DNA from: G963662605 sp963667005
Lineage (GTDB): Bacteria > Bacteroidota > Ignavibacteria > Ignavibacteriales > Ignavibacteriaceae
Direction: 5' to 3'
Assembly: GCA_963667005.1 (NCBI GenBank)
Contig: OY762937.1
Span: forward strand, 2,914,001-2,978,000
DNA length: 64,000 nt
In this document: positions 34,253 to 42,562 of the stretch, piece by piece
How the letters are laid out: every line of letters begins with the position of its first letter
How positions within the stretch are numbered: position 1 is the first letter of the stretch
The notes under the pieces: generated by a model
The model's input: the letters and a program-made list of their open reading frames with translations, nothing else
Told to the model about the DNA's origin: nothing
Database searches by the model: none
Position numbers and translations under genes: made by a program

Positions 34253-37200
34253 TTATTTACTTTTTTTCTTTGTGCTATTTTTCACGGTTTTTTTCTTAAC
34301 CGGTGCAACGATCTTCTTCTTTGCTATTTTGACCTTAGTCTTAGGAGCAACCTTCTTCTTTGGAGTTGCCACTTTTTTTACAGCAGTCTTCTTTTTTACC
34401 GCCGGTTTCTTCTCTTTCACGTTGTTCATCGAATCCAGAAAGAGATTTAGTTTGTATTCCGATTCGTTCGCCAATTGGACAAGTGAAGTCAACTCCAGAG
34501 AACTATTTTTGAGTGATTCGGAAGTTGCACGCAGCGAGAAATACTTAAGAATTTTCTCTTTTTCCGTTATAATGGATACACCATGCAAGGCTTTCCATGC
34601 CCGTTCAAACTGTTTTGTAAAAAATATCCATTTTAGAAGCGATTCGAATTTCTCTTTATGGTAATATACAATATTCTCGTAAACATTGTATCCGATAAAT
34701 TGCCGAATCCACTCGTTTGCGATTAAAGATGTAATCTTTTCTCTAACCAGTTCCTCTTTGACTTCTTTCAGGGTGCCTAATTCAAATTTATATGAATCGG
34801 ATAATAAGATACCCAGCAAGTCAAATTCCTGCTTGACAATATCGTAGTTATCACCCAAACGAATCAGGCTTTGCCACATTGCTCTCGATAACTGCAATTC
34901 ATTGTACAATCCCAACAGATTTACTTCCCCATTCTGAGGTTTGATAGATACCAGGATCCTTCTAATGAAAAGGAATATGACGATCAAGTTTTTGAATGCA
35001 GGTGCTTTCTTCACGTCCGCGAACAACGAGATATCCAATGTGATTTTTTTTCTATCTCTAACAATACCTTTTTCGCATAACAGTTCAACCTGATTATAGA
35101 CATTATTCAAAACATAAATATCTTTACGTAGACCTGAAACTATACTGCCGGGTTCTTCCAACTCATAGCCAAGATCTCGCAACTCATTAATAACGGTTAA
35201 TACCTTGCCTACAATGAATTGTGACAGCACTGGCAATTTTACGGCTTTCTCACCATTAAAACCTGCTGCTAAACGTAATTCTTCCATATTTGTAGTATTG
35301 AATACATCTTCGATAGCATTATGGAGCGGACCGGTTTTCAGTTCTCTAACTGCATGTTCAACTGAAGCAACACCTTTGCCGTCAAGTATCTCGTATAATT
35401 GAGAATAGTAGCCCGAATCATCTTTAACATCGCTGAACTGCCATAGTATCTTGTACTCATAGCCTGCCAAATACGTTGAAAACCCGGATGAGAATACATC
35501 GGTGGCTTTTAAAAGATACTCTAATTTAGTCCGGCTGTCCTTACATACATAAAACAAGTTTTCTTCGTTACGCAGTCCTAACGAATCTCCAAGATTTGAA
35601 TAGGACAGATGCGTATTATCCTGATTCTGTGCGTCTCCGTAGCGCTTGCCTGTAGTATAATGGATTTTCCCCGTTGTCTGCTCATATGAGTTATTATATA
35701 TAACCAGAACTTTTTCATGATAGGTACCATTACTAAATGCAAAAACATTCTGGTTAACTGAGTTACCGTTAACAACGAAGTCGAAGAACCAGAAATTGTC
35801 TGTCCCGCTGAACAGATACCGTTTTGCAATAACCGGAAAGACTTCATTTTTATGTCTTTCAACTAACCATGGGTCAGCAATTTCATCATAATAAGCGCGC
35901 TGATATTCCATGCCGTATTTTTCAGTAAAGCCTTCAATCTGGCCATGGGCTAACATCGGCAATCCGGGCAACGTAATCAACATTGAGCAAACGCCGAAAT
36001 ACTTGTCACCTTTACCGAATTGATTGATAGCGGTTTCTTCATCCGGATTGCTCATAAAATTGACGTAGCGTTTCAGAATTTCCGGATTGAATTCAAGAGT
36101 GCTTTGGATAAGTTCTCTATACTTAGCGTTTTCTTCTTTCATGAACATATGCATGAAAGCACTGTTATAGACGCGATGCATTCCCAAGGTGCGGACAAAA
36201 TATCCTTCCATCAACCAAAATGCCTCGGCTAAAAGCAATGTATCAGGCATTTCCTGGTTCAGTCTATCAACAACTTCACGCCAGAATTCATTTGGGATAA
36301 CTTTGTCAAACTCTTCCCTGCTCAAAGCATAATCTGCACGGGATGCAATTGCTCCGGCAGTACCGGGCTGCGGGAACCACAAACGTTGAAAATGTTTTTT
36401 TGTCAGTGTCATCGCCGCATCGAAACGTATGATCGGGAACATGCTTGCGACATGCTTAATCTGCTGTATCAAAGCCTCACGCACTTCAGCTTTCAACAAA
36501 TTCAATTGCGCTGTATCGTTCCATGGCATATTTGTGCCATCATTGCCATGATACAAATATCGTACTCTGCCGTTTGATTTTTCCACCAATTGAAAGACAA
36601 CTGCCGCATCCTGTTTTGTGTAGTATTTATCTTCAATACGAATTTCATAACGCCAGTCGTCGGAAAGGTCAGGGCCGGTAAATGTATAACCCGGAAATGG
36701 AGGTGTATCTGCTTGAACGAAGTAATCAGGATGTTCAAGTACCCATTTTGAATAAATACCGGTATGGTTCGGCACCATATCACTGGCTAAACGGATTCCT
36801 CTCTGCCAGCAGCGATGTTTTAGATTTTCATATGCACTGTAGCCTCCCAGTGCATAGGCAATATCATAATCGTACAAGGAATATGCAGATGAAACCGCAT
36901 CATGATTACCGCAAAACTGTTTTACCTTCTGAGATGCCGTGCTGCGCTCCCAAACACCGATGAGCCACAACGACGTCAAATTCCATGATTGAAATGTATC
37001 GAGTTCTTCATCAGGAATCGCGTCGAGTGTCTTGATGTTTCTACCATACTTCTTTGAAAGCTGATCCAACCAGACGAATGAATTTTTTGCGATCATGACC
37101 ACTTTAGGCATCCACTCTGTATCCTGAGTAAACTGGACAGTTTCCGCGTAATAGTAATTCGGGATAGTGTCAGGATTTGCATTTTTACCCAGAGCGGCCA

Positions 37201-38119
37201 TTCTTTCACGAAGCTCGCGAAGTTCATCCGCCGAAAGGGTTTTATATACCTGAACTCCCGGAGTCCCGCCTTTGCCACCATGCTGGGTAAACAACTTTGA
37301 ATCCTCATAAATCAAATCCGTACCGCCGAGTATTTTTACAAGGAATGATTCCGGCAATACAATTTTCCAATTTGCGAGGATAAATTTCAGTTGCAGATCA
37401 ATATTATCCGGATGTTCAAGGATAGGCTGCTTGAGGAAGTTCATCAATTTGAGCGAACCTTCAAATACCGGAGATTCTTTCTCAAAGTACTTCTCAGTCT
37501 CAACCAGAAACTTTTCGTAGACTTTCGTCTCTTTTAAAGGAGCGTCATCAAAGAGTTCTTTTAGTACACTGAACGAAGGATTAAAATTTTCCAGATGAAG
37601 AATGATAAGTTCTTCGAGAACGATTTCTTTGTTTGGCTTGATGCCAGTTGAGCGGTTGAGATACTGCTCCGGAGTTTCTTCTTTTTTATACACCGACAAC
37701 GGTGGAAAATTCTGAACAAATTTCAACAAGAGTTTCTGAACATCTTCAGACCCTATTGCGCCAGTCAAATGCGATAAAGCCCTGCTTAAAGCGCCGGGAT
37801 TTCTGCTATTTTCATATTCATGAATAATTACATGATACACTTCATGGAACAGGGCTAATGCATTCACAAGTCCAGGAGTGATTTGAACTTTATCTTCAGA
37901 CTTTCGAATAACATTAATCTTTTCAGCAAGCAGTCTCGCCTGAGCAAAATTTGCAATAATAACATTGCCAAGTGTCGAGAAAAAACTACTTTCGAGATTA
38001 TATTTTTGTCTCGCTTCAAGCGAAAAGTGGAAGTGGTATTCAACACTATTTCCTCTGTTTAAGCCATGTGTTATCTGAAACATAAAAGCTCCGTTATTCT
38101 CGTTTAAGTGAAATCGCAT
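34253..38119 (-). CDS. large cytosolic GH13 (alpha-amylase family) protein with lysine-rich C-terminal tail
   Basis: From the ATG at 38119 it has 1288 residues; a TTG at 38143 would add 8. No signal peptide. About 300 residues of an unrecognised helical N-terminal region precede the GH13 barrel. Region I is SDMVPNHTG (D447, H452), region II IIRFDAAMT (nucleophile D567), region III LLLAEAFWL (acid/base E632), region IV FMSNPDEET (D693), where Pro replaces the usual His. A C-terminal region of about 350 residues has no known fold to my eye. The last 54 residues are about half Lys with Ala, Val, Thr and Pro. It acts on cytosolic alpha-glucan or a related substrate. It lies between nfn and sigma genes with gaps of a few tens of bases. 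Confidence 0.82.
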   Translation of the reverse strand: MRFHLNENNGAFMFQITHGLNRGNSVEYHFHFSLEARQKYNLESSFFSTLGNVIIANFAQARLLAEKINVIRKSEDKVQITPGLVNALALFHEVYHVIIHEYENSRNPGALSRALSHLTGAIGSEDVQKLLLKFVQNFPPLSVYKKEETPEQYLNRSTGIKPNKEIVLEELIILHLENFNPSFSVLKELFDDAPLKETKVYEKFLVETEKYFEKESPVFEGSLKLMNFLKQPILEHPDNIDLQLKFILANWKIVLPESFLVKILGGTDLIYEDSKLFTQHGGKGGTPGVQVYKTLSADELRELRERMAALGKNANPDTIPNYYYAETVQFTQDTEWMPKVVMIAKNSFVWLDQLSKKYGRNIKTLDAIPDEELDTFQSWNLTSLWLIGVWERSTASQKVKQFCGNHDAVSSAYSLYDYDIAYALGGYSAYENLKHRCWQRGIRLASDMVPNHTGIYSKWVLEHPDYFVQADTPPFPGYTFTGPDLSDDWRYEIRIEDKYYTKQDAAVVFQLVEKSNGRVRYLYHGNDGTNMPWNDTAQLNLLKAEVREALIQQIKHVASMFPIIRFDAAMTLTKKHFQRLWFPQPGTAGAIASRADYALSREEFDKVIPNEFWREVVDRLNQEMPDTLLLAEAFWLMEGYFVRTLGMHRVYNSAFMHMFMKEENAKYRELIQSTLEFNPEILKRYVNFMSNPDEETAINQFGKGDKYFGVCSMLITLPGLPMLAHGQIEGFTEKYGMEYQRAYYDEIADPWLVERHKNEVFPVIAKRYLFSGTDNFWFFDFVVNGNSVNQNVFAFSNGTYHEKVLVIYNNSYEQTTGKIHYTTGKRYGDAQNQDNTHLSYSNLGDSLGLRNEENLFYVCKDSRTKLEYLLKATDVFSSGFSTYLAGYEYKILWQFSDVKDDSGYYSQLYEILDGKGVASVEHAVRELKTGPLHNAIEDVFNTTNMEELRLAAGFNGEKAVKLPVLSQFIVGKVLTVINELRDLGYELEEPGSIVSGLRKDIYVLNNVYNQVELLCEKGIVRDRKKITLDISLFADVKKAPAFKNLIVIFLFIRRILVSIKPQNGEVNLLGLYNELQLSRAMWQSLIRLGDNYDIVKQEFDLLGILLSDSYKFELGTLKEVKEELVREKITSLIANEWIRQFIGYNVYENIVYYHKEKFESLLKWIFFTKQFERAWKALHGVSIITEKEKILKYFSLRATSESLKNSSLELTSLVQLANESEYKLNLFLDSMNNVKEKKPAVKKKTAVKKVATPKKKVAPKTKVKIAKKKIVAPVKKKTVKNSTKKKSK

Positions 38120-38158
38120 AAGGTCAGAAATCTTTCTACTCAACGTTCAAAAAGGTTA

Positions 38159-39589
38159 TTACCATACTTCGGTATTAGCCAAATACTCATTAATAGCTTT
38201 AGCGGCAGTTCTGCCCGCGCCCATAGCTAAAATTACAGTCGCACCGCCGGTAACAATATCGCCTCCGGCGAAGACTCCTTTTTTCGAAGTCTTCATTGTT
38301 GTAGGATCAACAACGATATTACCCCACTTCGTATAAGTTAAATCCGGAGTGGTTTTTTGTATTATCGGATTCGATCCGTTACCAATTGCAACCACAGTCA
38401 TTTGAATAGGCATTTCGTATTCTGAACCGGGAACCGGAACAGGACGTCTTCTGCCGGATGCATCAGGCTCGCCAAGCTCCATCTTTTGCAATCTAACACC
38501 GGTCAGCCATCCGTTTTCATCACCCAGAAATTCAAGAGGATTTGTCAAATAAATGAACTCAATACCTTCCTGTTTCGCGTGATGAACTTCTTCCAACCTT
38601 GCCGGCATTTCAACTTCGGATCTCCGGTAAATAATGCATGCGCGGTTAGCGCCTAATCTTTTAGCTGTTCTTACAGCATCCATCGCGGTATTTCCACCGC
38701 CGAAAACTGCAACATCTTTTCCACGGCAATCGAATACAGGAGTATCGAATTCAGGGAAACGGTATGCCTTCATCAGATTGACTCTGGTCAGGAACTCGTT
38801 GGCTGAATAAACACCATTGAGGTTTTCACCCGGAATATTCATGAAGTACGGGAGACCCGCGCCAACGGCAACGAACACCGCGTCAAAATGTTCATCGTTC
38901 ATCAACTCTTCAATCGAGTCTGTCAAACCGATAACAGAGTTCGTCTTGAATTCGACGCCCAATTTTTTCAGAGCATCAACTTCAACTGCGACAATTTCTT
39001 TCGGTAATCTGAATTCAGGAATACCGTAAACTAATACACCGCCTAATTCGTGCAACGCTTCAAATACAGTCACTTCATGACCTGCTTGAATAAGGTCAGC
39101 CGCACAACTTAGTCCGGCTGGGCCGCTGCCGACAACTGCGACTTTTTTACCGGTTTTTTCCTTTAATTGAGGAAGTCTGATTCCGACATTATCTCTTTCA
39201 AAGTCAGCGACAAATCTTTCCAATCTTCCAATTGCTATCGGCTCATTTTTAACGCCGACAACGCATTTCATTTCACACTGCTCTTCTTGAGGACAAACAC
39301 GTCCGCAGACTGCCGGAAGAACGTTGTCTTCTTTGATTTTCGCAGCCGCACCAAGAAAATCTCCTTGAGCAACCAAATCAATAAAATCTTTAATTTTAAC
39401 GCCGACCGGGCAACCTGAAACGCAAACCGGTTTCGGGCATTGCAAGCAGCGCAATGCTTCCATTTTCGCTAATTCTTCAGTATAACCTAAATTTACTTCT
39501 TTAAAATTTTGTGCACGTAAGACAGCATCTTGTTCAGGCATACCCTGACGCGGTATTTTCATTCTGTCTTTTTTACTAATTTCTGGCAT
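38159..39589 (-). CDS. nfnB: NADPH-binding subunit of NAD-dependent ferredoxin:NADP+ oxidoreductase (NfnB/GltD-like)
   Basis: The 476-residue flavoprotein has an N-terminal 4Fe-4S region (CLQCPKPVCVSGCPVGVKIKD and CGRVCPQEEQCEMKC), an FAD site (VGSGPAGLSCAADLIQAG) and a second dinucleotide site (VFGGGNTAMDAVRTAKRLG). It is often labelled GltD, the glutamate synthase small subunit, but there is no gltB and the partner gene is a PyrK-like NfnA, so the Nfn electron-bifurcating transhydrogenase is the better call. AGGAGAAAG is placed ahead of the ATG. Confidence 0.88.
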   Translation of the reverse strand: MPEISKKDRMKIPRQGMPEQDAVLRAQNFKEVNLGYTEELAKMEALRCLQCPKPVCVSGCPVGVKIKDFIDLVAQGDFLGAAAKIKEDNVLPAVCGRVCPQEEQCEMKCVVGVKNEPIAIGRLERFVADFERDNVGIRLPQLKEKTGKKVAVVGSGPAGLSCAADLIQAGHEVTVFEALHELGGVLVYGIPEFRLPKEIVAVEVDALKKLGVEFKTNSVIGLTDSIEELMNDEHFDAVFVAVGAGLPYFMNIPGENLNGVYSANEFLTRVNLMKAYRFPEFDTPVFDCRGKDVAVFGGGNTAMDAVRTAKRLGANRACIIYRRSEVEMPARLEEVHHAKQEGIEFIYLTNPLEFLGDENGWLTGVRLQKMELGEPDASGRRRPVPVPGSEYEMPIQMTVVAIGNGSNPIIQKTTPDLTYTKWGNIVVDPTTMKTSKKGVFAGGDIVTGGATVILAMGAGRTAAKAINEYLANTEVW

Positions 39590-39621
39590 GGTGAACTTTC
39601 TCCTGTTCGGTTTTCAATAGT

Positions 39622-40464
39622 TTATAGTTTTGCATTATGTGTGGGGCAGGCAAATTCTTCCAATGCTGCCGTTTCAAATGTTTTGTATGTCCTGTTTCTT
39701 TTTTGAAGAATTTCAAAATCAACTTTGTGAGCGTCGAATTCAGGTCCGTCAACGCATACAAATACCGTTTTGTCATCTACAATAGCACGACATCCGCCAC
39801 ACATACCTGTTCCGTCTACCATAACAGGATTTAAACTTACGACTGTTTTAATACCATAGGGCCGGGTAACTTCCGCGATAGCTTTCATCATAGGAATGGG
39901 TCCGATAGCAAGTACGAAATCTATTTTTTTACCGGAGGTGATTAATTCTTTTAATTTATCGGTTACAAATCCATGATACCCATATGAACCGTCATCGGTG
40001 GTAATATAAAATTCGTCAGAAATTGCACTGATCTCTTTTTCCAGAATAATGAGGTCTTTTGTTCTGGCTCCGTTAATAGAAATTGTATAATTACCGGCTT
40101 TTTTCAAAGCTGCAGCAGTCGGATATGCAATTGCCGCTCCAACACCACCGCCGATACTTACTGCCGTTCCGAAATTTTCAATATGAGATTCCTGACCAAG
40201 CGGTCCAACGACGTCATGAAATTCGTCACCGGTATTCAGTTGATTGATTTCTTTTGTTGATTTGCCGATACCCTGAACAATGATTGAAATTGTTCCTTTT
40301 TCAAGATCAGCTTCTGCTATGGTTAAAGGTATTCTTTCGCCTTCGGCATGTGAACGTACAATAACGAATTGCCCCGGTTTACGTTTCTTGGCAATCTTGG
40401 GTGCCTCAATTACAAATTTCTTAATATCCTGTGCAAGAAATTCTGCGTGAATGATTTTGTACAT
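39622..40464 (-). CDS. nfnA: NADH-binding subunit of NAD-dependent ferredoxin:NADP+ oxidoreductase (NfnA)
   Basis: The 280-residue protein has a ferredoxin-reductase-like FAD domain (RKPGQFVIVRSHAEGERIPLTI) and an NAD domain (AVSIGGGVGAAIAYPTAAALKKAG). The C-terminal cluster motif is D-x4-C-x2-C-x11-C (DGTGMCGGC..VC), in which Asp takes the place of the first Cys of PyrK. Asp ligation of the 2Fe-2S cluster is the Nfn feature and separates it from dihydroorotate dehydrogenase subunits. It precedes nfnB by 32 bases. Together they couple NADH and ferredoxin oxidation to NADP+ reduction. Confidence 0.88.
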   Translation of the reverse strand: MYKIIHAEFLAQDIKKFVIEAPKIAKKRKPGQFVIVRSHAEGERIPLTIAEADLEKGTISIIVQGIGKSTKEINQLNTGDEFHDVVGPLGQESHIENFGTAVSIGGGVGAAIAYPTAAALKKAGNYTISINGARTKDLIILEKEISAISDEFYITTDDGSYGYHGFVTDKLKELITSGKKIDFVLAIGPIPMMKAIAEVTRPYGIKTVVSLNPVMVDGTGMCGGCRAIVDDKTVFVCVDGPEFDAHKVDFEILQKRNRTYKTFETAALEEFACPTHNAKL

Positions 40465-40499
40465 GGTGACCTTATTTTGTGTATTCGATAATATCTATT

Positions 40500-41615
40500 T
40501 TAATTTTTTAAATTTTCCGGAAAAATAACATAGAACGTAGTGCCACGTCCCTTGCTTGAAACGAAGCCCGCTCTTCCGCCTAAGAAATTTTCTGCCAAAA
40601 GCTTAATACTGTAGGTGCCTAAACCCCGGTTCACACCTTTCGTTGAAAAGGATCTTTGAAAGATTTTCAACTGAGATGCCTCATCAATATACGTGTCGTT
40701 GTGCACAAGAAAAACCGTGTATTGACCGACTCTTCTTGTTGTAATGCGAACATCTCCGCCAACCGGTGTTGCCTCGAGAGCATTTTTCACCATATTGCCG
40801 AGTACTCGTTGTAATAGCCTCTTATCAGATGAGAATAGATAGTCACTTTCTGTGCATACTAGAATGTTCTTTTTTTCGCACAACGGATGCCGCTCATATG
40901 TTCCTGCAATTTTATCTATGATGTTATCTGCAGATAACATTTCACTTAATATTTGCAACTGCCCGTGTTCGGCCAAAGTTAATTCTTGTTGGGCTTTAAT
41001 CTCATCTATTAAGCGATCCGATAACTGAGACAGTAACTGGTGCATACTTTCGTCACCATCAGACCCGATGATATCAGTAATTCCCTTAATTCCACCTGCA
41101 GTATTCAAAATGTCATGAAAGAAAATGCGTTCTAGCATCAAGCGTCTTTTCTCATCACTGATATCCTGCAAGGTAAAGATGGTATATCGTTCGTTCTCGA
41201 ATTCTACAGGCACGGCAGATACCCGCAAATCCAGTGATTCATGTTCAACTGTGGAAATCCTGCACTCTTCAACGCTTTGTTCTCCGTTGAGACTTGATTT
41301 AATAGCTTTCGCCGCACCGCATTCTGTGCAAAATTTAGATGTGCCGCAGCCGGTCGGCAGCTCAAAAGCATGTTCACACCGTAAAATTTCGCCGGGGCGG
41401 AATCCATAAACCTCGGAACGGTCTTTTAGATTAAGGTACTTCGTTAATAAATCGTTGGCAAAAATTATCTGTCTGTACTGATTGAGGATAAGAACAATAT
41501 CATTCACCGCATTAAGTAATGAAAATTTTTCTGTGAATGCTGCTAACGAAATATTTTGTTGAAATATTTCAGCTTGGGATAACCGGATATCCGGTCCAAA
41601 CATTTTTTCAGGCAT
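40500..41615 (-). CDS. PAS-domain sensor histidine kinase with a cysteine-rich sensor
   Basis: The 371-residue kinase has an N-terminal PAS-like domain (AVNDIVLILNQYRQIIFAND) with clustered Cys at 80, 90, 96, 99 and 118, a phosphoacceptor H167 in FFHDILNTAGG, and an ATPase domain with N-box GNMVKNALEATP and G-box GLGTYSIKLLAENF. No membrane helix, so it senses a cytosolic signal. The Cys set suggests metal, Fe-S or redox sensing (inference). No response regulator is adjacent. AGGAGA precedes the ATG; nfnA follows 35 bases downstream. Confidence 0.85.
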   Translation of the reverse strand: MPEKMFGPDIRLSQAEIFQQNISLAAFTEKFSLLNAVNDIVLILNQYRQIIFANDLLTKYLNLKDRSEVYGFRPGEILRCEHAFELPTGCGTSKFCTECGAAKAIKSSLNGEQSVEECRISTVEHESLDLRVSAVPVEFENERYTIFTLQDISDEKRRLMLERIFFHDILNTAGGIKGITDIIGSDGDESMHQLLSQLSDRLIDEIKAQQELTLAEHGQLQILSEMLSADNIIDKIAGTYERHPLCEKKNILVCTESDYLFSSDKRLLQRVLGNMVKNALEATPVGGDVRITTRRVGQYTVFLVHNDTYIDEASQLKIFQRSFSTKGVNRGLGTYSIKLLAENFLGGRAGFVSSKGRGTTFYVIFPENLKN

Positions 41616-41625
41616 CTAGTTTCTC

Positions 41626-42402
41626 CTAAAAAACATTTTTGATTGCTCCCCCATCCACTGGAATGGTTGTTCCGGTTATATAACCGGCCTCATCCGAAAC
41701 GAGAAAATTCACCAGAGATGCGATCTCTTCAGGTGCAGCCATTCTTTTCATTGGAATCAACTCGCTGGTAATTGCAAGTTCTTCTTCCACTGAAATACCT
41801 TTCTGCTTTGCCCGAATCTCCGCTAAGTGTTTCACTCTGTCAGTCAATGTATAACCCGGGGCAACACTATTAATGGTGATGTTATCAGATGCAACTTGTA
41901 TGCTTAAAACTTTAGACATTGCGCTTAAACCGGCTCTGAAGGTAGTCGAGATTATCAAATTCTCAATATATTGTTTTACAGCCAGTGATGTAATGTTAAT
42001 GATTCTTCCCCACTTCTGAGCCTTCATGTACGGCAGGCTTGACTGCATCAATATCTGTGCACTCAGGAGAATTTCCTGATAGCCCTTCAACCATTCATCT
42101 TCAGAAATGTTTTCGAAATAACCGGCTGTAGGACCACCACAGTTATTTACCAGGATATGTATTGTCCCGTACAGATCTATTACCTTAGCGAAAAGCGACC
42201 TTACTGCATCAGCAGAATGAAGATCGCATACAACATAAGGAATTTCGCAGTTGAATTCTTCCGATAGTTTTTTAGAGGCAGAACGAAGATTATTTTCATT
42301 ACTTGATGAAATAACGACCTTATATCCTTCCTTCACCAATCTGTGGGCTGTGGAAAATCCGATACCTTTGCTTGCAGCAGTCACTAAAGCTATTTTACTC
42401 AT
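41626..42402 (-). CDS. short-chain dehydrogenase/reductase lacking the YxxxK motif
   Basis: The 258-residue SDR has the nucleotide site VTAASKGIGFSTAH, the NNCGGP loop (NNAG-like) and Ser139 in INITSLAV. The usual Tyr-x3-Lys is replaced by S152-x3-R156 (STTFRAG), a variant of a known SDR subgroup annotated as 3-oxoacyl-ACP reductase-like. The Rossmann fold and C-terminal EIASLVNFLVSDEAGYITG are intact. Catalysis by the classic mechanism is therefore doubtful. It is 10 bases upstream of the histidine kinase gene. Confidence 0.85.
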   Translation of the reverse strand: MSKIALVTAASKGIGFSTAHRLVKEGYKVVISSSNENNLRSASKKLSEEFNCEIPYVVCDLHSADAVRSLFAKVIDLYGTIHILVNNCGGPTAGYFENISEDEWLKGYQEILLSAQILMQSSLPYMKAQKWGRIINITSLAVKQYIENLIISTTFRAGLSAMSKVLSIQVASDNITINSVAPGYTLTDRVKHLAEIRAKQKGISVEEELAITSELIPMKRMAAPEEIASLVNFLVSDEAGYITGTTIPVDGGAIKNVF

Positions 42403-42562
42403 ACTGAAAACGCCGCTTTTTGAAACATCCGGTCAAATTGTAGAATTCTGATTGTTAAATCTAAATTATTACGGAAAAATAGGAATATTTAGAGAATTGC
42501 GCACAGGAAAAATGAGGGTATTTTTAATCAGAGGAAGAAATTTGAACCTTTTCTGTAGTCCT

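Noticed and set aside
38159..39589. Glutamate synthase small subunit (GltD)
   Set aside because: No large subunit gene is present and the adjacent gene has the NfnA Asp-Cys cluster motif, so NfnB fits better.
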